DNA of 64,000 nucleotides from Trichobilharzia regenti (lineage: Eukaryota; Platyhelminthes; Trematoda; Strigeidida; Schistosomatidae), in NCBI GenBank assembly GCA_944472135.2, contig OX235270.1, positions 147,327,632 through 147,391,631 of the forward strand. Reading direction: 5' to 3'. Numbering within the stretch: position 1 is the stretch's first letter; every line of letters starts with the position of its first letter. A program made the position numbers and the translations under genes. Positions 1-11,892 of the stretch are shown here, piece by piece. The notes beneath the pieces were generated by a model. The model searched no databases. It had not been told where the DNA came from and saw only the letters and a program-made list of their open reading frames with translations.

Positions 1-1345
1 AAAGGCAAATCATATTCTGACCAAATCGCAACTCTACGCATCATCATCACAGAACAAAGCATGGAAAGGCAATCAAACCTCTACCTCAACTTTATAGACT
101 TTGAGAAGGCCTTCGATAGCGTTGATCGTGAAGTAGTTTGGAAATTACTCGAGTACTATGGCGTACCCCAAATATTCATCAACCTTATTCAACAGCTGTA
201 CGACAACGGCACCTGCCAAGTGATCCACAACGGAAGACTCAGCGAGGCGTTTGGAGTAAACACAGAAGTCAGACAAGGGTGCTTATTATCACCCACCAAT
301 GATATTCCTAATTGTGGTGGACTGGATTATGCATCAGACTGTGAGTGGGAAACGAGAAGACAGGAATATCCTGAACCGATGTGAAGAACATAGAAGACCT
401 GGATTTCGCGCGGCGACGATTTATGCTTGATGTCACACACACAAAATCGAAAACGTACAAGCGAAAACTGACCGACGAACTGGTCGAAGAAGCTGTCAGC
501 GAAGACAGGACTCCAAGTGAACACAGAAGAGACGGAGGTGATGAAAATAACCAACCACCACCAACAACAACAGCAACAGCAATAGCAACATCCAGCGTCA
601 ATCACCATCAAGGGGAGGGATTTCAAAGAGGTTACTCCATTCACTCACTTATCTAGGGAGCATTGTCTCAACTACAGGAAGTCGGAATGGACGACGATGT
701 CAAATCCAGAGACAATCGGGTGGAGGCGAGAAACACATTCACTCATCAACCTAAACCAATCCAATCTGGAAATCTTCGTCACTCAGCCTGCATCAACAAC
801 CACATTGCTTCGGATTTTCAATACAAACGTAAAGTCAGTCAGTTCTTCTATACAGATCAGAATTTGTGACTTGGCGGGTGGGTCACAAAGAATATTTCCA
901 ACAGCCTGTTGCAGACCTTCATCAACAACTAACTGTCTTCGCTGGCTCTATACTGAAGATCAGATGGCCGCGCCGGAAAGAATCACCAACAAGAAACTAT
1001 TGGAACAAACAAAACAAAACAAGAACCAATCGCCAACCAACAAATATGCAGGAGAAAGTGGATGGATGGATGGACTGGACACTCACTCACTGAGGAGGCC
1101 GCCGCTGGGTGACATTGTGCGCGCGTCAGGCCATTGCTCGAGTGGAACCAGGCCGAAAGGGAAGCACGCGGCGAGTGGGTCGTCAGTGCAAGGGTGACAT
1201 GCAGGAGGAGATCGTGTTTGTGAAGAGGAGCTGAAACAGTATAGACTAACATGTATGCAGGTGAAAATTACAGCAAAAGGAAGACAGACGCAAGTGGAGA
1301 CGTACAGTTGAAGCTATATGTTCCACTAGGAACCCAAGGGAACAA
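1..1345 (+). mobile_element. RTE-clade LINE copy (RTE-B), decayed, cut by window start
   Basis: Relic of a non-LTR retrotransposon reverse transcriptase. The frame open from before 61 to 384 reads FEKAFDSVDRE and RQGCLLSP, the palm-domain motifs typical of RTE elements such as schistosome SR2. Frameshifts follow. The catalytic box region near 402-435 reads DLDFA and then loses frame through extra bases, where an FADD motif would be expected. A CAA/CAG tract lies at about 555-595. The thumb and C-terminal part (IRIFNTNVKSV-like at 815-845) is out of frame. The 3' end near 1317-1345 has the RTE tail (gttccactaggaac followed by aat repeats). Related inverted copies lie at 3.1-3.8 kb and 29-30.3 kb. 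The upstream endonuclease, if present, is outside the window. Not functional. Confidence 0.85.
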
Positions 1346-1737
1346 TAATAATAATACTTCTTTTATTTTTTTTCTTCGATTATTTAAGTCTTCTGGCTTA
1401 CTAGTCAGGCTAAATAATTTAATTCTACCACAGAGCCCAAGTTCTAACTTACATTAATGGATACTCTTACATCATGGTCAAGTAGATAGACACCCCTGAG
1501 AATATGTCATGTATTTTTGGGTTATCTTGTAATTCGATCTGAGAAAGAAATTCATCAGTCCTCTGAAGTGTCGTTTAATAAGATTTCTCAGATAGATTTC
1601 ATACAGAACACGATAAAAACAAGTTCGTCAAATTTTAACATTCTTTATAAGATGAAGACGTCAATGAATAGAAATTGAAAAGTTGAGAAAACGATAAAAA
1701 AACGAAGATTAGGATAATTTCTATTTAGTTTGCTTCT
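1346..1737. other. no recognised feature
   Basis: AT-rich sequence between an RTE tail and a Penelope fragment. I see no coding or repeat signature. Confidence 0.4.
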
Positions 1738-2175
1738 CAATCATGAAAATGAAATGTACACTGAAACCTTTCTTCAAGCATTATTAGTCTCTCTATCCCG
1801 AACAACCCCTTCACTGGTGCAGTCAAAGATTGACAAGTACCCCCCACATGCTACCTCCAACTGTGTATACCGATTCACATGTATCTGCGGAAGCAGTTAC
1901 ATTGGAAGTTCAGAGATAAGGGCCTACGTCAGATTCTTCGAACATGTACCAAGGAGCCTACGGTTAAAGGGATCAAATTGTTTAAGCTCTTCAATCGCCG
2001 CCAAACACCTGATTGACACAGGACACCGAGTATATGTGCTGGAATCATTCAAAATAAATAACAGACGAAGTACCTCAAGTCTTCTCAGGTTTTGCTGAAA
2101 CTATAGCAATAAAAAGATTGAAGCCTGACTTGTGTGTCCAAAAAGAATCCGTTGTTGGACTTCAATTACCCTGGT
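1738..2175 (+). mobile_element. Penelope-like element, GIY-YIG endonuclease end (5'-truncated)
   Basis: Reads the junction between the RT linker and the GIY-YIG endonuclease of a Penelope-like retroelement: SKIDKYPPHATSNCVYRF, then CGSSYIGSS, then HVPRS. This matches in order the C-terminal part of the longer Penelope protein at 19.4-21.1 kb (SNCIYKFTC, the IRRT position, EHVPKW, AKHLL). The YIG motif is kept. The frame breaks near 2097, after SLLRFC. In another frame the sequence continues to KPDLCVQKE and LPW followed by a stop at about 2175, the family C-terminus. Only about 145 codons remain, so this is a 5'-truncated dead copy. Confidence 0.75.
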
Positions 2176-3144
2176 GACTCACTTCTTAATAACTCTTGGT
2201 TTCTAACTTTGTTAGCTTAACTTTTCACTCTCCCCCCCCACCCGCCTTATTTTTCGCATGACTCTCTTAAAAGATAATTTTTCTTGATTTTGTGAGTTCT
2301 GCTCACTGTATTACATCATCAACTTCTCATATGACCTCGTGTGCACCTTCTCTTATCTAATTACGTAACTGTTGCCAAATGTTTTTTGTTACCATCCCAA
2401 CAACACAACTGTTAAATAAGTTTTTTTCAAGAAACTTCTAACAATATATATATATATATATCGTAACACTTTAGACAGCCTGTAAATCGCGACGCCTTAT
2501 TTTACTATGACGCTCTGACAATGTGCTTGCTAATGGACAAAAATGTGTTAAAATTGTACACTTTTTATTTTTATTTTATTAAAAAATTTAGGTTGTGCGC
2601 AGCTACCGATGAGAACCAACCAAAATAAAATGGATCCAGATTGTATTCTACGCCAATGATATCTAGGGATAAATTTTACAAACACTTACTTCCCAACTGT
2701 TTGTGTCACTTAGCTATGCAACACTTCATTAAAGCAGTTTCTAGTCTATTGGACAGAACACTGTCACAGATCGTTAGCAAAAGTAGTTCAACTTTTGAGT
2801 TGTGAGTGTCACTTCCAACAGAGAGTGTGATAAATTTCTCTTAGATTATCTTGGTTCACACGCTGTAACACAGAAGCTTAGAGAAACACACATATTTTAT
2901 AAACTGACTGTCATTTTTATCAGTAAATTTTTGATGTCATATCTAAAATACTGTCACGCAAATATAAAAGTATGCACACTACATATCTCTGATTGTTTCC
3001 AAAAAGTAACTAAGAGTTCCTATCTCCTTAAAATAAATATTAATAAAGGAAATAATAACAGGACTTATGAAATGTTGCAACTGTTCGCCTTTGTTTCATG
3101 CTGTCTCATCGTTTGTAACACTATCTCGATTGTATTATTATTAT
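2176..3144. other. Penelope 3' flank and non-coding AT-rich DNA
   Basis: Contains a short C-run near 2232 and a TA microsatellite at about 2443-2461. Otherwise I see nothing. The open frame across 2802-3150 has no recognisable protein signature and runs antisense into the RTE copy next to it. Confidence 0.4.
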
Positions 3145-3765
3145 TTTTTTATTGCTCCCTTGGATTCCTAGTGGAACATACAGCTCCTCTTCACAAACAC
3201 GATCTCCTCCTGCATGTCACCCTTGCACTGACGACCCACTCGCCGCGTGCTTCCCTTTCGGCCTGGTTCCACTCGAGCAATGGCCTGACGCGCGCACAAT
3301 GTCACCCAGCGGCGGCCTCCTCAGTGAGTGAGTGTCCAGTCCATCCATCCATCCACTTTCTCCTGCATATTTGTTGGTTGGCGATTGGTTCTTGTTTTGT
3401 TTTGTTTGTTCCAATAGTTTCTTGTTGGTGATTCTTTCCGGCGCGGCCATCTGATCTTCAGTATAGAGCCAGCGAAGACAGTTAGTTGTTGATGAAGGTC
3501 TGCAACAGGCTGTTGGAAATATTCTTTGTGACCCACCCGCCAAGTCACAAATTCTGATCTGTATAGAAGAACTGACTGACTTTACGTTTGTATTGAAAAT
3601 CCGAAGCAATGTGGTTGTTGATGCAGAGTGACAAAGATTTCCAGATTAGATTGGTTTAGGTTGATGAGTGAATGTGTTTCTCGCCTCCACCCGATTGTCT
3701 CTGGATTTGACATCGTCGTCCGTTCCGACTTCCTGTAGTTGAGACAATGCTTCCAAATCCCTTCC
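3145..3765 (-). mobile_element. RTE-B 3' portion, inverted relative to copy at 1-1345
   Basis: Reverse-strand copy closely matching about 640-1345. On the minus strand it gives the same peptide tracts (RIFNTNVKSV, ITNKKLLEQTK, DTHSLRRPPLGD). The 3' RTE tail lies at 3150-3180 on the plus-strand view (cctagtggaac). Compared with the first copy it lacks about 90 bases just upstream of the tail. The 5' truncation is near 3765. No intact frame. Confidence 0.8.
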
Positions 3766-4830
3766 GTTGATGGTGATTGAGTTAGGTTTTTAATAATGCA
3801 TCCAAAACATCTTAATTACCAGTAGATGATCTTGAATATGCGTTGACTTTGATCAAAAGAAACTGCAGTTCACAGGCTTTAGTTGAAAAACTTTCTTTGA
3901 AATGCTTTTCAGTAGGCATTATTTTGATGAATTGATAATATGTAATTAAATTGGTGATAGCGTCATACACTTCAATGCTTTACAGTAACACTGGTTACAA
4001 TATATGATTTTCGAAATTCTGTGTTGCACAAAGTTGACAGGATACTATATTAAAACAGTGCAGCTGTAACTGCAGGGGAATTCGATACAGATATTACAAC
4101 AATTCCAACTTCATGTAAATTTATTTGTCACTCATTTGAGAAGCTGTTTCACAAGCTTGAAAACGTAAACACAATTTTCATCAGGCTCATTATTTGAAAA
4201 TATTTTAACTTGATGACCATTTACGTCTATTTTTAGACTGTAATACAAATAATTTCAATGGAGTAGGAAGATATGCTACTTAGTTCTATTATTCAATGAT
4301 TTAACCTGAGATATTATTCAAGATAGGTAAAAGAAGCTTAGTTAAGATATCTTTTTGGCGAATTCATCTTCAATAGCCGTTACAGTCACAGCTATATGCA
4401 TAAGTTTACATAGATTTAATTATTATCTCATTCCACATAATTATGAAGGTGGAGCTGAAATAGTCAGTGTTTCCTGAGCAAGTATATGGACAACATGAAT
4501 CTCATACTCGTCCAAGAAATACGAATCTCATATCTGAAGGATATGCTACTAAGAGGCGCGTTGAATGTAAAAATTTACCTTCCTAAACGACATCCACGGA
4601 TAGAAAGATAAGACTGACATGGGCTACTATCCTCTCGGCCCAATTTCATCCAACCACTTTATGGCTAGTTTGGAATAGAGAATACTGATATTAGCAATGG
4701 ACAAATCACTAATGTACAAATAGTATGTGGTTGAGTCTTTTATGGGTCGTTCGTGATGATTCCAGTATGAACTATATCTTTCAAGAATTCAGTGATTGCC
4801 AGCCTTCAGTTAAATTTATTTATTTATTAT
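3766..4830. other. no recognised feature
   Basis: AT-rich sequence without a long frame or a repeat shared with the rest of the window that I could see. Confidence 0.4.
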
Positions 4831-4837
4831 TTTTATT

Positions 4838-4985
4838 TTTGATTACAGCTTGATTCCACACTGTATTTTTGGTACAAGTATGGAATTTTCAGCATGTGAT
4901 ATCGGTAGCCCAAATTTTGCAGGCCGACCATTGATATCAGGTGTGCGTCGGCAGGGAATCGAACCTCGGAATGAGAAGTGAATCC
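4838..4985 (-). mobile_element. SINE-2 (tRNA-like head, CR1-like tail), decayed
   Basis: Minus-strand member of the family also at 29.06, 57.66 and 63.19 kb. The shared body includes ggccgaccattgatatcagg and the tail tggaattttcagcat. The B-box-like segment at 4955-4966 (gaatcgaacctc, read on the opposite strand) survives. The A-box end is lost. The tail resembles the 3' end of the CR1 element at 37.38 kb, as expected for a SINE mobilised by that LINE. Confidence 0.65.
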
Positions 4986-5469
4986 AGGATTCCTTTCCTG
5001 AACAAAAAGTTGACAAGACAATGAGATCCTTAAAAGATCTGTCGGCAGAATAACAGAATGGTCAACCATGTTTCATGTTTCAACACCTGTGAGTCAAACA
5101 GAGCTCTCACCGTCCTGTTAACCCACCGCATCAGAAGAATTTTGCAATTGTGAATGACAACAACCTGGCTCGAAATAAATAACGGACACACTTCATGGAG
5201 AGAAATATGCAACCAAAGCGAAAAAGGGAAGAATGCTGTTCATGCTGCCAAAGAAAATACTGTGCATGAACCTGAACTTCTGAAAAGTCCTGTTGCCATA
5301 TATCCTGAGGAAGACCTTTCTTGAACTACACTAACAGTGACATTTTCCAGTCGCTCACTGCTTCAAAACAACGTGGAGGACAAAATTTTACATGTGAACA
5401 CTTCAATTTACGAACATCTATTCACCTGATACTGCAAATCTGGGTACAGAGATCTCTCTGTATGCATTT

Positions 5470-5757
5470 TTATAAAATATGTTGGAGAGCATTACCCAGG
5501 TTGGCTACAGAGAGAGGGCACTGGTTTAGTCAAAAGTGCCAAAATAGAACGAATCGTCAACACCTGTCACGGTATATCAACGGACTCATCATTTATAGCA
5601 ATTTACAAGGTGAACAAAAATCTATCGAAGGTAATACGTTTTACCAATTGTTTGTACTTCAGAAGCTGTGGCCATATGCAACGAGAAACCGGGACTGTGT
5701 GTTGAAAATAAACAAGTTCAACCTCTACATTTACCGTGGATCTAGTTCAGTTTGACT
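5470..5757 (+). mobile_element. possible Penelope C-terminal remnant
   Basis: Near 5670-5757 one frame reads KPGLCVENKQVQ followed by LHLPW and a stop. This resembles the conserved Penelope C-terminus seen in this window (KLCVQKS ... RLPW at 19.44 kb and DLCVQKE ... LPW at 2.17 kb). Upstream sequence is too decayed to align by eye. The stretch 4986-5470 before it shows nothing I recognise. Confidence 0.35.
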
Positions 5758-5944
5758 TCTTTGTTTCCGTTTATTTACTTTTTGTGTTTCCATTCCCTTC
5801 ATCTTTTCATTTTCAGTTATAAAGAACTATAACTTCAACTTGTTCCCATGCTAATCCCACTCACATCTGTCTTTGTTAGAAACTATTTTATATATTGCGC
5901 AACTGTTTTTCAATCATGAGTAATTATTGAATTCTTTTGCGTTT

Positions 5945-6250
5945 CGAATAGAATATAGGGGCTTCGACAACACATCTCCACTTCATCCTATTCTCTGTGC
6001 TCCTCTTCAGATGGTTAGCCACACAACTGCCCATAATCCCTCATCCACTCCTCCTCCTCATCTACGCACGACCTCCTCCATATCACTCTCACACCGACGA
6101 CCAGTTGGTCGCTTCCCATTGAGATTCCGTTCAAGCGATGGTTTGTATTGTGCGCGATGTCATTTGGCTTCTTCCTCAGTGCATACCCAAACCATCCACC
6201 TCCATTTTCAGCTGCATATTTGTCCAGCAGTCGGCTCTTGATTGCTTTGT
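5945..6250 (-). mobile_element. RTE-C 3' end fragment
   Basis: On the minus strand the peptide reads GWFGYALRKKPNDIA and then VRVIWRRSCVDEE. This matches the RTE C-terminal pattern RWIGHTLRK ... DI ... VRMTWRRSCEEE found in the RTE-A copies. It is the closest relative here of the element at 58.8-60.2 kb (shared gaagaggac and ggcttatatt 3' sequences). 5'-truncated, non-functional. Confidence 0.7.
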
Positions 6251-6369
6251 TCTCAGCTAGCCAGTCTGATTTTCTTTTACTAATAATAGTGATAATGATA
6301 AGTAAGCAGAAGAAAGAAACAAAGCTGCACATTCCAGAAAAAAACAGTGAGAAAAGGAAAAGAAAGGAA

Positions 6370-7370
6370 ACGTTGTACCTATAAATGATATGAGTTGGAA
6401 AGACGAGATCCAGTTGTTCTACTGACTATTTAATAAGTTAAAGGTTTCAAGCCTAATGCTCTCTTTATCGCACAGAACACGAGCTAAGTAGGGTATGGTT
6501 GAGTTTTTGTACTTACTAGTGCGAGCATATAGTTTTTTATGTAGGCTTCTGGTCTGCCTGCCTGATGAGATACAAGAGGAGAGTTGTGAATGTAGAGGAT
6601 GTTGTGAATTAGATAAAATGGATTTTGCCCATTTTTCACATGAGTCCATGTGCTTGTCAACCAGAATATTAATTAACAAGCTGGTTAAGTGGCACGTAGC
6701 TTACCCTGCTGACAACCTTTAATATCATGCGTAATAAGGTATAGTCTTTCTTCAATAGCCCAGGAAGAACTAAGAGGGAACAATGGAGAATAATAGGCAG
6801 AATACAGGAGTTAAGGAATTGAAGGAGTAAGGGTAGGGTTATTCCAGAATGTCTTAACTTCTTGATGTAGAAGGTAAGACGGAATATTTTCTTAGAAATC
6901 ATCAAGATATGAGACGACCAGGAAAGATCAGCAGATCGAATGACGCCTGGGTATTTAATTTCTGACTTGGTTTCTATTTTAGTGTCATTTATCTTGCACA
7001 TCTCGTGAGTGATAACCAGTTTGATTAGGTCAGATTTATGCCTAAAGGTGAAAGTAACTGTTTGGCATTTGGAGGGGTTTAAGGTGAGACCGTTTTCCTT
7101 GAACCATTGTCTGATTTCTGATAAAAGCCGTTTAGTTTAGTGCAGTCACTTTGACATTTGACAGGGAAAGATACAGTCAGGTTTTCAGCATATTTGACAA
7201 AATTAATGTCGTTTGAAGATGGTAGGTCATGCAGAAAGAAAGAAAGAAAGAAAGAAAAGAGAAGTGGGGAAAGTACAGCACTTTGTGGGACACCAGCTTC
7301 AGTAAGCACTGCACTAATTCCTTCTTGCCATCTAGTAACAAGAAATTAATTTTATATAATGTTATAATGT
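6370..7370 (-). mobile_element. CR1-A LINE copy, RT 3' half, decayed
   Basis: Minus-strand CR1-clade reverse transcriptase remnant. Motifs in order: LTEAGVPQSAVLSPLLF, then VKYAENLTVSF where the catalytic YADD has become YAEN, then KSEIKYPGVIRS, WSSHILMISKKIFRL and FYIKKLRHSGITL, then LLKKDYTLLR. Frameshifts separate them. A GAAA-type microsatellite inside the gene (about 7229-7257) adds codons between LLF and HDLP. Same family as 9.70 kb (plus) and 44.78 kb (plus). The 37.4-39.4 kb CR1 is a related, better-preserved copy. Confidence 0.85.
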
Positions 7371-7955
7371 AGTATTGTTTCCACATTGATACCTTTAAAC
7401 TTTCATATTAGGTTGAAATCTCTTACCTCATTGGTTCTCTTCCGTTATCATGTAGATTTAAAAAGTGATTACATCTATGTCAACTTATGTATATAAATAA
7501 ATAAGTTTTTACAGCTGTTGAGGATGAATTTCTATACTAGATGTTTTGTTCTCTTCGCCCTAATGTTCTGTAGGATATTTTCCATAATTTACCATGACAG
7601 AGGGTTCCTGCAAAATTATAATTATTTATACCGTATAGTATATGAAGTGCAATCTAAGTGTCTCAATCTAAAAATCTCATCAAGAACATGATAATTAAAT
7701 CACTGCTTTATTTCCGTGAACAAAATATTTAATAATGGCTCAGAGACTGGTTTATTTTTGAAATTTTCATCATGGTTAACAATATTTACAACAGGGACCT
7801 CATGAGTTTTCCGTGTCCCCCAAATGTCTTCATCTGTGGAAATACACGTCTAAAAACTCAACTCACCGCAGCCTTACCGAGCATCGATCTAAAGAAACAA
7901 AAGATCAGATTTAAAAAAGAGTTCGTTCTGTGAGAATTAAACTTGTTTTTATGAG
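7371..7955. other. unique-looking spacer shared with 44.2-44.8 kb
   Basis: No coding signature. The whole stretch is present in inverted orientation at about 44.2-44.77 kb, so it is part of the dispersed 2.8-kb duplication. Confidence 0.5.
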
Positions 7956-7959
7956 TATA

Positions 7960-8100
7960 ACCAGTTGGTTCGAACCCCAAAGGGGTACATAGTGCCTATG
8001 ATTCTCAAACAAGAATGAAACATCTCTCTGGCAGTACTCTCTTGTGTTTTAGAGTGGTTCTCTACCTGATATCAATCCATGATGAAACTCGTAGACATAG
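7960..8100 (+). mobile_element. SINE-3 hammerhead-SINE relic
   Basis: Decayed copy of the tRNA-Thr-like hammerhead SINE. It keeps a B-box-like ggttcgaacccc, a degraded ribozyme segment (caaacaagaatgaaac) and the 3' stretch gtggttctctacctgatatc. An inverted duplicate lies at 44.05-44.23 kb. Confidence 0.65.
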
Positions 8101-8261
8101 CAGTTAAAGCGCGTTAATACAACTTTTATATACAAATATATTATGATCACAGACAGTTATCTAAGTAAGCTATAGCGGTTTAATTTAATTTGTCATATAC
8201 GGCGGAAAGTAACATGTGAACGTGAAATGCACACGACCCCGTAATATTACTATTTATTATA

Positions 8262-9515
8262 TCCTTTCATTCCTAGAGGAACATACGGCTTCAGCTACGC
8301 GTATCCACTGCCCTCGGTTTACTGCCAACGTTTTCACTCCGCTGCAAGTCTGACAACATGCTTCCATCTCCTCCTCACATGACCTCCTCCAAGTCATCCT
8401 CACGCTGACGACAAACTCGCCACCCGCTTCCCTTTCGGCCTGCTTCCACTCGAGAAATGGCTTGTCTAGTGATGTCACTCACTTCATGGTTTTCTCAGTC
8501 TATGGCCACAATCCAATCCACCTCCATTTCTTCCTACCTATTTGTTTGACAATCGGTTCCTGCTGTGTTGGTTGGTTCGCTCATCGCCAGAGATCCCATC
8601 CTGTTGGTGATCTTTTCTGGCCAGCCATCTGATCTTGAGTGGTAATGAGAGAAGAAAACCGTTAATGAAAATAGGAAGTTTGTATGAGATGCTCTTTATG
8701 ACGCGCTGGTCAAGTCTCTGATCCGTACGGTGAGCAGAACTGACTGACTTCACATTGGAGTTGAAAATCCGGATATTATTTTTGATGGTGAGTGATGTTG
8801 ATCTCCACACAAACTCAACTTAAGAGTAATGAAAGCCTGTCTTGCTCTTCCGATTCTGGCTTTGATATCCTCGTCAGTTCCGTCGGCCAGTAATTGAAAC
8901 GATGCTTCCAAGTAGGTAGGTGGGTAGGTGAAGGAGTTTGTTTCTTTCAGGTTCCTCCCATTTGTACTGGCTGATTGTTGTCTGTTGTTGTTGGCCGAGA
9001 GTCTTCATCACCACATCTGTTTTATCTATGTTCACTTGAAGTCCTATCCTCTCTGGGTGCTTCTTCTGCCAGCTTGTTGCTTTCCACTTGCATATCTTCC
9101 AGTTTGTGGGAAATCAGACATATATACCACATCGGCGAAGTCCAGATCCTGCAAGTTCTATTTTTGTGTGAGTCCATTTTATGCCTGTTTCCTCACTGGC
9201 CGCTAGCTGTCTGTCGCATTATCCAATCTACTGCAATCAGGAAGATCATTGGCGCTAGTAGACAGCCAGCCGGCGTGCCTCACATCCGTCCTCACTTCGA
9301 AGGCTTCCGTAAGTTTCCCGTTGTGGATTACTTGGAGGCATGCAGCATTGTCGTACAACTAACTGTTGGATGAGATGTATAATTGTCGATGGGACCCCTT
9401 ATTAGTAGGGAAGTTCTTTCCAAATCACCTCTCACTCGACGCTGTGTTGTTGAAGGCCTTTTCAAATTCGATGAAGTTGAGTGAGGTAGAGAGGTGACTG
9501 CCATTCCAAGCCTTA
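8262..9515 (-). mobile_element. RTE-A LINE copy, decayed
   Basis: Minus-strand RTE reverse transcriptase remnant covering palm to C-terminus. On the minus strand: FEKAFNN near 9460, the VRTDVR region near 9290, the FADD position near 9150 reading FADV, a CAA tract near 8985, WRSTSLTIKNNIRIFNSNVKSV near 8740-8810, and WRRSCEEEMEACCQT near 8350-8400. The tail lies near 8275 (cctagaggaac). Frame breaks are shared with the copies at 11.9, 21.0, 24.4, 43.0 and 47.7 kb. It also forms an inverted pair with 11.9-13.0 kb. Confidence 0.85.
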
Positions 9516-9700
9516 CTTGTGTCTTATCTTCAGATTGTTTGACGGCTTTCACCCTGATCTTTAAGATTTCTCATATCAGAAAGTTATCTTAGCATGTATT
9601 TATTGGGCTTTGTGATCTTCTCTCCAGTAAGCTAAGTCTTCACTTTTGAATAGATTTCAATTATTCAACTCTACACTACAAGCTGTCGCTTGAACTTAAG
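9516..9700. other. short unassigned spacer
   Basis: Between RTE-A and CR1-A. Nothing recognised. Confidence 0.4.
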
Positions 9701-10570
9701 TTAAGACATTCTGGAATAACCCTACCCTTACTCCTTCAATTCCTTAACTCCTGTATTCTGCCTATTATTCTCCATTGTTCCCTCTTAGTTCTTCCTGGGC
9801 TATTGAAGAAAGACTATACCTTATTACGCATGATATTAAAGGTTGTCAGCAGGGTAAGCTACGTGCCACTTAACCAGCTTGTTAATTAATATTCTGGTTG
9901 ACAAGCACATGGACTCATGTGAAAAATGGGCAAAATCCATTTTATCTAATTCACAACATCCTCTACATTCACAACTCTCCTCTTGTATCTCATCAGGCAG
10001 GCAGACCAGAAGCCTACATAAAAAACTATATGCTCGCACTAGTAAGTACAAAAACTCAACCATACCCTACTTAGCTCGTGTTCTGTGCGATAAAGAGAGC
10101 ATTAGGCTTGAAACCTTTAACTTATTAAATAGTCAGTAGAACAACTGGATCTCGTCTTTCCAACTCATATCATTTATGGATAGAACTTTTTCTCTCTACC
10201 TTTTTTTCTGTATATATTATTGTTATGTGCTGTTTTGTTTCTCTCTTCCTTACAAACTCTACTTAAAACATTCTGGTTCGTTCTTTCACACTCTGTATAT
10301 CTCGACCATTTTGTTACCGCTTACGCCAGTAAATATGCTAGTAATATCTACTTTTCTAACACCATCAAACACTCTGTTCAATTTTTGGCTTTGCTACCGA
10401 CATGCTAATATGTTGTTGTCAAAACTATCTGAGATAACCTTAATCTATGTAGAACTTTATTTATTGTTAATGTACTTTCTGGATGCAATAATATATTAAA
10501 AATTCCGAGAATTTCATTCTCTGTATCTCAAGTACTCTTTGGGAATAAAGCTATTATCTTATCTTACCTT
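9701..10570 (+). mobile_element. CR1-A LINE 3' end, 5'-truncated
   Basis: Starts abruptly at ttaagacattctggaat, the codons for LRHSGI. It continues through the RT C-terminus (LLKKDYTLL, CEKWAKSILSN, LHKKLYARTSKY, then a stop at 10137-10139) and a 3' UTR. It ends with repeated ttatcttatctta at 10555-10567, a short-repeat tail typical of CR1 3' ends. The 86-residue frame at 9879-10139 is identical to the minus-strand one at 6419-6679. Confidence 0.85.
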
Positions 10571-10837
10571 ATATTAATATAGCGAGAAATAGCAAAACTC
10601 TTGAAATTATGTCAATGTCAATGAATCCATAGCTCCATAATTGACTGTATTTCAAGAAATGGAAACGAGATTTCTGATTATTTTGATAAAATTAAACTGG
10701 AAAATTGAATTATCTTTGATGGTACAGGGAGTCTGTAGATGAATGAAGTTATTTACTAATGTTCGATCTCTGAAGTTATGCTTTCCACAATATAGCACTG
10801 ACCATCTTTTTTTTGTCCATTATGTCATAGGCAGGAA

Positions 10838-11085
10838 GTAATGGAGGTGGATTAGATTGTGGCCATACTCTGAGGAAACCATCAAGTGACGTCACTAGAC
10901 AGGCCCTCGAGTGGAATCCGGCCGAGAAGCGGTGAGTTTGTCGTCAGTGTGAGGGGTACTAGGAGGAAGAGGCAGTCATTTAAAGAGGAGCATGTTGGCA
11001 GACGTGGAGCTAGATGAAATCATTGGATCGAGAAATCTAACGCAAAGAAGACGTGTGGCTGAAGCCCTGTGTTCCTCTTGAAATA
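10838..11085 (+). mobile_element. RTE 3' end fragment
   Basis: Carries the RTE-A C-terminal nucleotide pattern (gtggccatactctgaggaaacc, then caggccctcgagtggaa) and the tail gctgaagccctgtgttcctctt. Only the last 250 bases remain. The preceding 10571-10837 is AT-rich without features. Confidence 0.7.
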
Positions 11086-11112
11086 ATATGATAATTATAT
11101 CACTGTACTCAT

Positions 11113-11345
11113 GTGCATCGGTGGCACAGCGGTTAGGAGGCTCGCCGACCATGCAAATGGTCTGGCGTTCGATCCCCGGCCACAGAACGCACTCCTTTAC
11201 CTCGATAAGTCAGTAATTTGACTGGTAAAGAGGAAAGGTTGGGCTTAAGGCTAGCAACCCTATCTTGTAAAAAAACAAAAACTGATAGAGAAACTTCAAT
11301 CCTCTAGCTGGAAGCCCTATGTTCCAGCACTGGGAACATGAAGGA
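11113..11345 (+). mobile_element. SINE-1 (tRNA-like head, RTE-like tail)
   Basis: Starts with a tRNA-like head: A-box region tggcacagcggttagg, then B-box gttcgatcccc. The body is ctcctttacctc ... ggttgggc ... gctagcaaccct. The 3' tail gaagccctatgttcc ... gggaacatgaaggaa closely resembles the RTE LINE 3' end. Not a functional tRNA because the anticodon region is not canonical. Confidence 0.8.
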
Positions 11346-11892
11346 ATAAAAAAATCACTGTACGCATAAGTTGTAACTTTTCAGTCGCCTGTTGCATTTT
11401 CTCGTGAATTCACTAATTATCAACACTAGTAATATCTCTCGCTGTCCATCAGTCATACATCAATTTACGATTCTATTTATGTTCTACGCTAAGAACGTAT
11501 AAAAAATCACAAGAAGAAATTTAATGACACTAAAGTCTTTTTTTTTCAAAAGCTCATTTACATAAAAGCTATAAACACAAAAAAAGTATTTTCAAGCAAC
11601 GAAATATTGTTAGTGTTTTTATTCACAAAATAAATCCTTATACCAACCAATGTTAAATTCATCTGTTTTTCGAATATACTTACTGTAGAAAAGATAAATT
11701 TTTCTTCTAGATGGCGCAAACAACAAGCAAAACAAATTCAGATACCAGGGAGATAAATAAAACGTTCAAATCTTTCAAAACATCAGTAGAAATTTGAACA
11801 GGCCTTCAAGCACAGAAATCGAGTAATAAGCAGTCAAATAGACTTTCCATTCACGGGAGTGTTGTGGGAATCACCAGATGTACGGGGCACTG
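11346..11892. other. no recognised feature
   Basis: AT-rich DNA with no visible gene or repeat, running into the first RTE-A homology at about 11.89 kb. Confidence 0.4.
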
